Program-made: the position numbers and the translations under genes | Assembly: GCA_947466085.1 (NCBI GenBank) | Contig: CANIEC010000006.1 | Location: 1-64,000 of the forward strand | DNA: 64,000 bases | Direction of reading: 5' to 3' | Source: Rhodospirillales bacterium | Lineage (GTDB): Bacteria; Pseudomonadota; Alphaproteobacteria; Reyranellales; Reyranellaceae | The notes under the pieces: model-generated | What the model saw: the letters and a program-made list of their open reading frames with translations, nothing else | Told to the model about the DNA's origin: nothing | Database searches by the model: none | Shown: positions 1-7,845 of the stretch, one piece after another | Position numbering within the stretch: the first letter of the stretch is position 1 | How the letters are laid out: each line of letters opens with the position of its first letter

Positions 1-840
1 CGGCGATCTGGATCGGCTTTGGCGGCTCGGGCGGCGGGGGCATCAGCTTCCTGATGTCGGCCGACGTGGGCGGCGGTGGCGGTGCGGCCGCGGCGATCTG
101 GATCGGCTTCGGCGGCGCAGGGGGCGGCGGCATCAGCTTCCTGATGTCGGCCGACGTGGGCGGCGGCGGTGGCGGTGCGGTAGCGGCGATCTGGATCGGC
201 TTCGGCGGCTCGGGCGGCGGCGGCATCAGCTTCCTGATGTCGGCTGACGTGGGCGGCGGCGGTGGCGGTGCGGCCGCGGCGATCTGGATCGGCTTCGGCG
301 GCTCGGGCGGCGGGGGCATCAGCTTCCTGATGTCGGCCGACGTGGGCGGCGGCGGTGGCGGTGCGGCCGCGGCGATCTGGATCGGCTTTGGCGGCTCGGG
401 CGGAGCCGGCATGAGCCTCGTGATGTCGTCCGAGCTTGGCGGCGGGGTCGTCTCGGCGGCGGCGAGTTCGATCGGCTTCGGCGGCTCGGGCGGCGCCGGC
501 ATGAGCCTCGCGATGTCGTCCGAACTGGGCGGCGGGGTCGTCTCGGCGGCGGCGAGCTCGATCGGCTTCGGCGGCTCGGGCGGCGCCGGCATGAGCCTCG
601 CGATGTCGTCCGAACTGGGCGGCGGGGTCGTCTCGGCGGCGGCGAGCTCGATGGGCTTCGGCGGCTCGGGCGGCGCCGGTATGAGCCTCGCGATGTCGTC
701 CGAACTGGGTGGCGGGGTCGTCTCGGCGGCGGCGAGTTCGATGAGCTTCGGCGGCTCGGGCGGTGCCGGCATGAGCCTGGTGATGTCAGCCGAGCTCGGA
801 GGTGGAGGCGGCGGCTCGGTTGCCGCGATCACAATCGGTT
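1..840. repeat. Nine tandem 90/93-bp repeats encoding the proline-rich tail
   Basis: Equivalent points of successive units fall at about 41, 131, 224, 317, 410, 500, 590, 680 and 770, so the period is 90 or 93 bp and stays in frame. There are two subtypes. The units left of about 410 encode a version with SADIRKLMPPPPEPPKPIQI. The units to its right encode a version with SSDDIARLMPAPPEPPKPIE. The array continues past the left edge. Similarity is very high within each subtype, which suggests recent expansion by unequal exchange. Confidence 0.9.
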
Positions 841-2314
841 TGGGTGGTTCGACCTTTGCCGCCCCGGCTTGCGGCGGCCTGGCCGACGCGACCGCAACCG
901 GCGGCTCGGGCCTGGTTTCCGGTCTGGCCGGCGGCGCAACGTCGCGACGGGCGACCGCTTCCTTCAGGGATGCATACAGTTCCCTGGTGGGTTCGCCGGT
1001 CTCGCGCTGAGCATTGATGCGCTGAAAGGTTCGGATAGCGGCACGTGTCATCGGCCCCAATGCGCCATCTGGCTTGTCGCGCAGGAGCTTGAGATCGAAC
1101 AGCGCCTTCTGGATCATGCGGACCTGATCCTTGTTCTCCTTGGGCCAGTCCGGTGGATCGAGGTCCGGCGGCGGTAGCGGGGCAAGAGCGCCCGTTCGCG
1201 GCAGCGCCGGTGGAGGTATCGCTGTAGCGACTTCGACCGGCGGGAGGGGGGCACGGCGCACTTGGGGCCTGGCTGGTCTTTGCATCGCCTCGACGATGCG
1301 CCGGAACTCGTCCTGTCCGATCTGCTCGGCCTTCTGCAAGGCTTCCTGCGTCAAACCGTGCTGCAAGGCCTGCGCGCGCGTCGCCGCCGTCTTTGCCAGC
1401 GCCGTCTCCGCTCCCTTGTTCGCCTGCCGTTCGAACTCGGCGGTGATCGCGAACCAGGCCATCGCCGTCGGCGCATCCTTCGGCACCGCATCGCCGCGCT
1501 CGTAGATCTCGCCCAGGCTGAACATCGACGCAGCCATGCCTTGCCGCGCGGCCGACAGCAGGAGTTCGATCGCCTCTTCGCCGTTGCGGGCGGCGCCCTT
1601 ACCGTCGCGCAGCATCAGGGCGAGGTTGTGCTTGGCGATCGCCAGATCAGCTTCGGCGGCCCTGCGATACCATTCGATGGCCCTGGCAAAATTGCGCTCC
1701 AGCATGAAGCCGCGCTCGTACATCACCGCGACGTTGAAGGCCGACTGCGCGGAGCCCGACTGTGCGGCGCGCATCAGCCATCCCGCGCCGGCCTGGGGGT
1801 CCTTGGGCATGCCGATGCCCTGCACCAGCCGGCGCGCCAGCTCTTCCATGGCGGCGATGCTGCCTGCGTCGCCCCGATCCCTCAGCTCGCCGATCGGCAT
1901 GCCCGTCCAATCGAGCGGCCGGCTGGGCATCGGCGGCGCCGAGGGAGGAGGAGGCGAAGGCCCGGATGAGGGGGCCGGGGCAGCCGGGACGCGAAGGAGT
2001 TCGGTGCGGGCGGGTGCCGGTGCCGGGGGAGTGGGTGGTGGACCCGGTGTGGGAGCCGGCGGCGGTGCGGGAGCTGCCGTTACAGTCGTTTCCGCCGGTG
2101 TGACCGCCATCACCTTCGTTTCCGACGGTGCGGCGGGTGGACGCGGCTCTGGCGGTTCGACCACCGCCGCAATGGACTGTGCCTCCGGGGCATCTTCCGG
2201 CGAGCGCGTCACCCATGCGCCGACGCCCGCTGCCGACGCGACAACGATGGCGAACGACGCCACCACGATGGGCCGTTTCAGCAGGGAGGGGGCGGCAGTT
2301 GGCTTGCCGGTCAT
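1..2314 (-). CDS. Sel1-repeat / peptidoglycan-binding protein with proline-rich tandem tail (C-terminus beyond window)
   Basis: An open minus-strand frame of at least 771 codons has no stop before the left edge. Its ATG overlaps the stop of the heme A synthase gene (ATGA). Residues about 13-37 form one hydrophobic segment, so it is probably anchored in the inner membrane. A Pro/Ala-rich linker follows. Sel1-type helical repeats lie at about 130-270 (motifs such as GWLMRAAQSGSAQSAFNVAV and AIEWYRRAAEADLAIAKHNL). A PG_binding_1 domain lies at about 390-435 (VRMIQKALFDLKLLRDKPDG). From about residue 490 the chain is nine near-identical 30-31 residue units rich in Pro and ending in PEPPKPI. Known Sel1/PG-binding proteins work in envelope assembly or secretion; the exact role here is unknown. 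I checked the reading frame codon by codon over 782-1580 and at sample sites elsewhere. Confidence 0.85.
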   Translation of the reverse strand, partial: MTGKPTAAPSLLKRPIVVASFAIVVASAAGVGAWVTRSPEDAPEAQSIAAVVEPPEPRPPAAPSETKVMAVTPAETTVTAAPAPPPAPTPGPPPTPPAPAPARTELLRVPAAPAPSSGPSPPPPSAPPMPSRPLDWTGMPIGELRDRGDAGSIAAMEELARRLVQGIGMPKDPQAGAGWLMRAAQSGSAQSAFNVAVMYERGFMLERNFARAIEWYRRAAEADLAIAKHNLALMLRDGKGAARNGEEAIELLLSAARQGMAASMFSLGEIYERGDAVPKDAPTAMAWFAITAEFERQANKGAETALAKTAATRAQALQHGLTQEALQKAEQIGQDEFRRIVEAMQRPARPQVRRAPLPPVEVATAIPPPALPRTGALAPLPPPDLDPPDWPKENKDQVRMIQKALFDLKLLRDKPDGALGPMTRAAIRTFQRINAQRETGEPTRELYASLKEAVARRDVAPPARPETRPEPPVAVASARPPQAGAAKVEPPKPIVIAATEPPPPPPSSADITRLMPAPPEPPKLIELAAAETTPPPSSDDIARLIPAPPEPPKPIELAAAETTPPPSSDDIARLMPAPPEPPKPIELAAAETTPPPSSDDIARLMPAPPEPPKPIELAAAETTPPPSSDDITRLMPAPPEPPKPIQIAAAAPPPPPPTSADIRKLMPPPPEPPKPIQIAAAAPPPPPPTSADIRKLMPPPPEPPKPIQIAATAPPPPPPTSADIRKLMPPPPAPPKPIQIAAAAPPPPPTSADIRKLMPPPPEPPKPIQIA

Positions 2315-3378
2315 CCCCTAAGAATAGCCGAGACGGGCCGCTGCGGCGAAGCCATAGCGCGGTGGCGCACGACGATGAGGGCCGTCAGCAGCAGGACCGC
2401 GCCGGCCTGATGCAGGGTGGCGATCGGGATGCTGACGCCGCTCAGGATCGTGGCAATGCCGAGGCCGAGCTGGAAGAAGGCAATGGCAGCGGCGGCCAGT
2501 GCCTCGGCGCGCGGCGCACGCCAAGCCATGACCAGCACGCCCAGCACCAGGAGTTTGGCCAGCCAGCGATGGACGAACTGGATGGTGGTGCCGTTCTCGA
2601 AGAAGTTGATCCACCACGGCGAGAGGTCGAACAGGCCGGGCGGGATCCAGTAGCCCGACATGTCGGGGAACGTGCTGTGCGCGGTGCCGGCACGCAGGCC
2701 GGCCATGAAGGCGCCCCAAACAAGCACGACCAGCAGGAAGGCGATCAGCGCCGTCGACTTGCGGGCGGTCTTGCTGTCATCGCGTCGCACGCCCCCGGGG
2801 GTGAGTTCGAGGATCAGCCAGACCGTGTAGGCGTAGAGGATGATCGCGAGGAGAAGGTGCGCGGCGAGGCGATAGTGGCTGACGGAGGGCCGGTCCACGA
2901 GACCCGAGGCCACCATCGCCCAACCCATTGCGCCCTGCAGGCCGCCCAGCACGAGAAGCGCAAGGAGGCGGGGCTTGAGATGCGCATTGAGGGCGCCGCG
3001 CCACCAGAACCAGGCGAGCGGCAGGGCGAAGACGAGACCGATCAGCCGGCCCCACAGGCGATGGATGTACTCCAGCCAGAAGATCTCGCGGAACTCGGGC
3101 ACCGTGAAGTCGCGGTTCACCAGCCGCCCCTGCGGCGAGGCCAGATACTTCTGCAGTTCGGCCTGCCATGCAGCATCCGAGAGTGGCGGCAGCCACCCGG
3201 TGACCGGCCGCCATTCGACCATCGACAGGCCCGATTCGGTGAGCCGCGTCAGCGCGCCGATCACGATCATGAAGAAGATCATGCCGGCGACGACGATCAG
3301 CCACTGGCGCACGGAGGCGGGGACTTGCTGCATGGCCGCCGGAACATGGGGGAAGCGGAAGCCGCCGTCATCAGGCAT
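2311..3378 (-). CDS. ctaA: Heme A synthase (COX15/CtaA family)
   Basis: This integral membrane enzyme oxidises the C8 methyl of heme O to give heme A for aa3-type cytochrome oxidase. The product is 355 aa from ATG 3378. A TTG at 3447 would lengthen it with a poor N-terminus, and ATG 3333 is another possible start. The family's conserved histidines are visible in EYIHRLWGRLIG, HYRLAAHLLL, QFVHRWLAKLL and LHQAGAVLLL, spread over about eight membrane segments; the N-terminal ALTRLTESGLSMVEWRP stretch is typical. Its stop overlaps the start of the downstream Sel1 gene. It is divergent from the large flavoprotein at 3476. An aerobic respiratory lifestyle follows from its presence. Confidence 0.95.
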   Translation of the reverse strand: MPDDGGFRFPHVPAAMQQVPASVRQWLIVVAGMIFFMIVIGALTRLTESGLSMVEWRPVTGWLPPLSDAAWQAELQKYLASPQGRLVNRDFTVPEFREIFWLEYIHRLWGRLIGLVFALPLAWFWWRGALNAHLKPRLLALLVLGGLQGAMGWAMVASGLVDRPSVSHYRLAAHLLLAIILYAYTVWLILELTPGGVRRDDSKTARKSTALIAFLLVVLVWGAFMAGLRAGTAHSTFPDMSGYWIPPGLFDLSPWWINFFENGTTIQFVHRWLAKLLVLGVLVMAWRAPRAEALAAAAIAFFQLGLGIATILSGVSIPIATLHQAGAVLLLTALIVVRHRAMASPQRPVSAILRG

Positions 3379-3431
3379 AAATGTCGCGAAGGACGGCGTC
3401 GTCTTGCGCTCGCCGTCCGCCTTGTTTAACG

Positions 3432-3445
3432 GTTCGCGTACGAAC
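3432..3445. promoter_or_regulatory. Small dyad between ctaA and the divergent flavoprotein gene
   Basis: GTTCG-CGTA-CGAAC is an inverted repeat with 5-bp arms in the 97-bp divergent spacer, 31 bp before the flavoprotein ATG. It could be an operator, but arms this short also occur by chance. Confidence 0.25.
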
Positions 3446-3475
3446 AATTTTCATCCATCCTTCCGGAACATCGCA

Positions 3476-6400
3476 ATGACTGCGTCCCCGCTGGCCCCGC
3501 CGGTCACCTTCGGGTCGAGCTTCAATGACTTCTACGATCGCGAAGGCCTGGTCAGATTGGACGCCGCCTTCGTCGACTGGCTGAAGGACGCGAATGTCGA
3601 CGTCCATGCTCGCCTGCTGGCGGCGCGCGCCGCGCCGGACGCGATGGCCGTCAAGGACGAGTCCAATCTCCTGATCGAACTGGCGCGCCCGCTCGAGGAT
3701 TTTGTCGGGGCACTCTTCGGAGTCGCTCTCGAAGCGGCCGAGCTGCGGGCCCGCCACGGCCGCCTGGCGCCGCTCTACGACTGCAAGCGCCTGTTCGTGC
3801 AGCGCTACGTCACCCGCGCCCTCAAGGCCGATGCCGCGGCCGCTCTTGACGGAGCTGCCGTCACGGCCGCCGTGAACCTTCCCGTCACCTTCGAGGCCGG
3901 GCTCGAAGCCTGGGAACTGGCCTTCGCGCTGGCCGTCCGTGAGCGGATCGGGGCCGAATTCAAGGTCGAGACGCCGACACCCGAGGTCGAGGCCCTGACG
4001 CGCTACGCCGCCTGGGCACTGCACCATCCCGACGGCAAGCGCCGGCACCAGGAGGGGCCACTGTTCAAGGTGCCGCACAAGCTCGACTTCGAGCATCTCG
4101 TGCCGATCGAGACCGAGATCGTCGACGGCGTGACGCGCATGAAGCTGCCGCGGCCGCTGCTGCGCCATCGCGAGGGCTTTGCCCTGACCGACCAGGGCTT
4201 CGATCTCGTGCGCGCCCTCGACCACGCCAACTACTGCATCTGGTGCCACAATCAGGGCAAGGACAGCTGCTCGCGCGGCCTCAGGGATCGCAAGACCGGC
4301 GCGTTCCAGAAGTCGCCGTTTGGTGTCACGCTCGCTGGCTGTCCGCTCGAGGAAAAGATCTCGGAGATGAACCTGCTGAAGAGCGAGGGATTCTCCATCG
4401 GCGCGCTGGCGATAGCCGCGGTCGACAATCCGCTGCTGGCGGCGACCGGCCACCGCATCTGCAACGATTGCATGAAGGCCTGCATCTATCAGAAGCAGGA
4501 ACCGGTCGACATCCCGCAGATCGAGACCCGCACGCTGAAGGACGTGCTGGGCCTGCCGTGGGGCTTCGAGATCTACTCGCTGCTGACGCGCTGGAATCCC
4601 CTCAACCTGCGCCGGCCGGTCCCGCGCGCCCAGACCGGGCGCACCGTGCTGGTGGTCGGCCTCGGTCCCGCGGGCTTCAATCTTGCGCATCACCTGATGA
4701 ATGACGGCCACACGGTGGTGGCCATCGACGGGCTGAAGATCGAGCCGCTGCCCGAGGTGCAGTCGGGCGTCGCCATGGACGGCACGCGCGTGCCGTTCGC
4801 GGCGGTGAGGGACGTCGCGACTCTGCGCGAGAACCTGGGTGAGCGCGCCATGGCGGGATTCGGCGGCGTTGCCGAGTACGGCATCACGGTTCGCTGGGAC
4901 AAGAATTACCTGAAGACGGTGCGGCTGCTGCTGGAGCGGCGGGCGCAGTTCTCGATGTTCGGCGGTGTGCGCTTCGGCGGCACGGTGACGGTCGAGAGCG
5001 CCTTCGCCATGGGCTTCGATCACATCGCGCTCTGTGCCGGCGCCGGCAAGCCAACGGTGCTCGACCTGCCCAACGGCCTGGCGCGCGGCGTGCGTGCGGC
5101 GTCTGACTTCCTGATGGCGCTGCAACTTACGGGCGCGGCCAAGAAGGACTCGATCGCCAATCTGCAGATCCGCCTGCCGGTGGTGGTGATCGGCGGCGGC
5201 TTGACCGCGATCGATACTGCAACCGAATCGCTCGCCTACTATCCGCTGCAGGTCGAGAAGTTCCTCGTCCGCCACGAGACGCTGGTTGCGGAGCGCGGCG
5301 AGGCCGCGGTCGGGGCGAACTGGTCGCCCGAGGAACGCGAGATCGCCGGGGAATTCATCACCCACGCCAGGGCCATTCGAGCCGAGCGCGAACAGGCGGC
5401 GCGCGAGGGACGCGACCCGGCGATCACGAAGCTGGTGACCAGTTGGGGCGGCGTGTCGCTGGTCTATCGCCGTCGCCTGATCGATTCGCCGTCCTATACG
5501 CTGAACCACGAGGAAGTGCTGAAGGCGCTCGAGGAGGACATCCGCTTCGTCGAGGGCCTGTCACCCGTCGCGGTCGAGATCGACGAGGCGGGACAGGCCA
5601 GGGCGTTGAAGGTTGCGGGCGAGCAGCATGGTGCCAAGGTCGAGGCGACCCTGCCGGCGCGCACCATCCTCGTCGCCGCGGGCACGCAGCCCAACACGGT
5701 GCTGGCGCGCGAGGATGCGACGCACGCCTTCATCGACGGCAAGTATTTCCGCGCGCTCGACGAGGCCGGCAATCACGTGACGCCTGAGCGCGTCTGCAAG
5801 CCGGGCGACGTGCGCGTGCTTATGTACCGCCACGCCGACGACCGGTTCATGTCGTTCTTTGGCGACCTGCATCCCTCGTTTGCCGGCAACGTCGTGAAGG
5901 CGATGGGCGGGGCCAAGCAGGGCTATCCGGTGCTGACGCGGGCAATGACGGCGCTGCCGCCGGCCCGGCGCACGCCCGCGGAAATCCTGGACGAGGCCAA
6001 CCGTTCCTGGCGCGCCCGCGTGGTCCGCGTCGACCGGCTGACGCCCACCATCATCGAGGTCATCGTCGAGGCGCCGGCCGCCGCCCGCAACTTCGAGCCC
6101 GGCCAGTTCTACCGCCTGCAGAACTACGAAGCGTGTTCGCTGCGTGCCGAGGGCACGCTCCTCACCATGGAAGGCCTCGCGCTGACCGGCGCGTGGGTCG
6201 ACAAGGAGAAGGGCCTGCTGTCCTTGATCGCGCTGGAGATGGGCGGCTCGTCCGATCTCTGTGCGATGCTGAAGCCCGGTGAGCCGGTGATCGTCATGGG
6301 GCCGACCGGCGCACCGACCGAGATCGAGCCCGGCGAGACCGTCGTGCTGGTGGGCGGCGGCCTCGGCAACGCCGTGCTGTTCTCGATCGGCCAGGCCTTC

Positions 6401-6979
6401 CGCAAGGCCGGTAGCAAGGTGCTCTACTTCGCCGGCTACAAGCGCATGATCGATCGCTACAAGGTCGAGGAGATCGAGGCGGCGGCCGACGTCGTCGTCT
6501 GGTGCTGCGACGAGGCTCCGGGCTTCGCGCCGGGCCGGCCGGAGGACAAGTCGGTCGTCACCAACATCGTCGAGGCAATGCGGCTCTATGCGTCGGGCGA
6601 GCTCGGCGACCAGCCGATCCCCTACAGCGCGGCCGATCGCATCGTGGCCATCGGCTCCGACGGCATGATGAACGCGGTGCGCCTGGCGCGGCACGCGGCG
6701 CTGAAGCCATACCTGAAGCCCGGGCACGTGGCCTTCGGCTCGATCAACTCCCCCATGCAATGCATGATGAAGGAGATCTGCGCCCAGTGCCTGCAGCTGC
6801 ACAGGGATCCGGAGACCGGCAAGGAGACGGTGGTCTTCTCCTGCTTCAATCAGGACCAGCGGCTCGACCTGGTCGATTTCAACAACCTGCACCAGCGCCT
6901 GCGCCAGAACTCCCTGCAGGAAAAGATCGGTGCGCTGTGGATCGACAGGTCGCTGCGGCAGCTGGGCGTGCGCGGCTGA
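3476..6979 (+). CDS. Fused NfnB/GltD-like and NfnA/PyrK-like flavo-iron-sulfur oxidoreductase
   Basis: The product is 1167 aa from ATG 3476; the open frame extends upstream, but only into the ctaA shadow. Residues 1 to about 250 match no family I recognise. A GltD-like module follows. It has two Cys groups (C254, C257, C265, C289 and C329, C332, C336) fit for [4Fe-4S] clusters, an FAD-binding GLGPAG at 395-400, and a second nucleotide fold with GGG at 573-575. From about residue 846 there is a ferredoxin-reductase/PyrK-like domain (FEPGQFYRL, GGGLGNAVLF) ending in C1096, C1102, C1105 and C1123, a [2Fe-2S]-type pattern. The order matches NfnB then NfnA on one chain. NAD(P)H-dependent electron transfer is a safe call; true electron bifurcation is inference. 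Confidence 0.85.
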   Translation: MTASPLAPPVTFGSSFNDFYDREGLVRLDAAFVDWLKDANVDVHARLLAARAAPDAMAVKDESNLLIELARPLEDFVGALFGVALEAAELRARHGRLAPLYDCKRLFVQRYVTRALKADAAAALDGAAVTAAVNLPVTFEAGLEAWELAFALAVRERIGAEFKVETPTPEVEALTRYAAWALHHPDGKRRHQEGPLFKVPHKLDFEHLVPIETEIVDGVTRMKLPRPLLRHREGFALTDQGFDLVRALDHANYCIWCHNQGKDSCSRGLRDRKTGAFQKSPFGVTLAGCPLEEKISEMNLLKSEGFSIGALAIAAVDNPLLAATGHRICNDCMKACIYQKQEPVDIPQIETRTLKDVLGLPWGFEIYSLLTRWNPLNLRRPVPRAQTGRTVLVVGLGPAGFNLAHHLMNDGHTVVAIDGLKIEPLPEVQSGVAMDGTRVPFAAVRDVATLRENLGERAMAGFGGVAEYGITVRWDKNYLKTVRLLLERRAQFSMFGGVRFGGTVTVESAFAMGFDHIALCAGAGKPTVLDLPNGLARGVRAASDFLMALQLTGAAKKDSIANLQIRLPVVVIGGGLTAIDTATESLAYYPLQVEKFLVRHETLVAERGEAAVGANWSPEEREIAGEFITHARAIRAEREQAAREGRDPAITKLVTSWGGVSLVYRRRLIDSPSYTLNHEEVLKALEEDIRFVEGLSPVAVEIDEAGQARALKVAGEQHGAKVEATLPARTILVAAGTQPNTVLAREDATHAFIDGKYFRALDEAGNHVTPERVCKPGDVRVLMYRHADDRFMSFFGDLHPSFAGNVVKAMGGAKQGYPVLTRAMTALPPARRTPAEILDEANRSWRARVVRVDRLTPTIIEVIVEAPAAARNFEPGQFYRLQNYEACSLRAEGTLLTMEGLALTGAWVDKEKGLLSLIALEMGGSSDLCAMLKPGEPVIVMGPTGAPTEIEPGETVVLVGGGLGNAVLFSIGQAFRKAGSKVLYFAGYKRMIDRYKVEEIEAAADVVVWCCDEAPGFAPGRPEDKSVVTNIVEAMRLYASGELGDQPIPYSAADRIVAIGSDGMMNAVRLARHAALKPYLKPGHVAFGSINSPMQCMMKEICAQCLQLHRDPETGKETVVFSCFNQDQRLDLVDFNNLHQRLRQNSLQEKIGALWIDRSLRQLGVRG

Positions 6980-7007
6980 GAGTCGACGCGAAGTCGATCA
7001 ACGGAGC

Positions 7008-7025
7008 GCGCCACCCCGGTGGCGC
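7008..7025. terminator. Hairpin after the large flavoprotein gene (weak terminator candidate)
   Basis: GCGCCACC and GGTGGCGC form a perfect dyad 28 bp after the stop at 6979, between convergent genes. No T-run follows, so factor-independent termination is doubtful. Confidence 0.35.
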
Positions 7026-7097
7026 ACAAATCCCCTAGATCGAGGGAACTGTGATCGCAACCGGAGTTGCGCGCTCCAATGACCCGGCCCAGCCCTT

Positions 7098-7511
7098 CTA
7101 AACGAAGATTTTCCGCGCCACGATCATCAGCAGCGCGATCGACGCGACGAGGATGACGAGAAGGGTCAGGACGATGCCGGCCGACCTGCCGGCATTGACG
7201 CCCGTCGCGCCGGCAAGCCCATAGGCATGGGCAACGCGGCCGACGATGAAGCAGCCGCCCAGGGCGTGCACCAGCCAACGCGGCCCGTGGCAGATTTCGA
7301 GCAGAGCCAGCAGGACCAGCACCAGCGCGGCATACTCGGCGAAGTTTCCGAAGACTCGCGCCATACGTCCGAGTTCGGCGTCGCCGCCGTCGCCGATGCT
7401 GACGCGGCTGCGCATGCGCTGACGGATCACCAGGGAAGCGAGCAGCACACAGAGAAGTCCGGTGAGGGCGGCATAGAAGGCGGTGACGAAGGGCAGGGCC
7501 GGCATTGCCAT
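7098..7511 (-). CDS. MAPEG family membrane protein
   Basis: The product is 137 aa with about four hydrophobic helices. It shows the MAPEG signature region RVFGNFAEYAALVLVLLALLE, and GRVAHAYGL further on. Eukaryotic MAPEG members are glutathione-dependent transferases or peroxidases; bacterial members are mostly uncharacterised inner-membrane proteins. GGAG lies about 9 nt before ATG 7511, which supports that start. It stands alone: it converges with the flavoprotein gene and is separated from the MATE gene by a palindromic repeat element. Confidence 0.85.
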   Translation of the reverse strand: MAMPALPFVTAFYAALTGLLCVLLASLVIRQRMRSRVSIGDGGDAELGRMARVFGNFAEYAALVLVLLALLEICHGPRWLVHALGGCFIVGRVAHAYGLAGATGVNAGRSAGIVLTLLVILVASIALLMIVARKIFV

Positions 7512-7845
7512 GAAGAGTTCTCCTTGCGGTCAGATGATTGAAGTAAGAAATGTTCCGTCGTCTCGACCGTAGCTCGCAGCGCGGAGTGGAGAGACCTTCT
7601 CTCGACCACTTGGTGGCCTGCTGTTGAGGGAAGGTCTCTCCACTCCGCACCTTCGATGCTGCGGTCGAGACGACGTGAATTTACGGAGCGCGCACGAAGC
7701 GGAACAGGACCTTGTCCTGGCTGCAATAGCGCAGTTGGTCCAAGACCTTGGGAAGATATCGCTGCCCACGGTCAACGGCATTGTGGCTCCTGGGGCCGAT
7801 GATGCAAGGATGTCGCATCGCTTGCTTCTGTCGGAGGCGAGCCTA
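7512..7845. other. Gene-free gap with a palindromic element
   Basis: This 334-bp gap between the MAPEG and MATE genes holds the long palindrome at 7556-7675. In the remaining bases up to the MATE stop I see short open frames but none that looks coding, and no clear promoter. Confidence 0.6.
7556..7675. repeat. Interspersed palindromic repeat, copy 1
   Basis: A 120-bp inverted repeat with nested arms. The outer arms of 14 bp (7556-7569 and 7662-7675, beginning CGTCGTCTCGACCG) are perfect. The inner arms of 18 bp (7581-7598 and 7631-7648, GCGGAGTGGAGAGACCTT) are also perfect. The same sequence family recurs at 29719-29844. As RNA it would fold into one long stem-loop. No coding role is apparent. 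Confidence 0.85.

Noticed and set aside
1-840. CRISPR array
   Set aside because: Repeats are 90/93 bp, contiguous without unique spacers, and in frame within a coding sequence.
54-1010. Plus-strand Gly-rich open frame of 318 codons with repeats (FGGSGG type)
   Set aside because: It is the antisense of the proline-rich repeats of the minus-strand Sel1 gene, which has a coherent domain order and a coupled start. The Gly-rich protein has no start context or non-repeat domain.
3371-5509. Minus-strand open frame of 712 codons
   Set aside because: Antisense of the flavoprotein gene, His/Arg/Gln-rich, no domains.
7676-7845. Small gene between the palindrome and the MATE gene
   Set aside because: The minus-strand open frame there is Ser/Arg/Cys-rich, runs through the palindrome and overlaps the MATE gene end; no ribosome binding site or family likeness.
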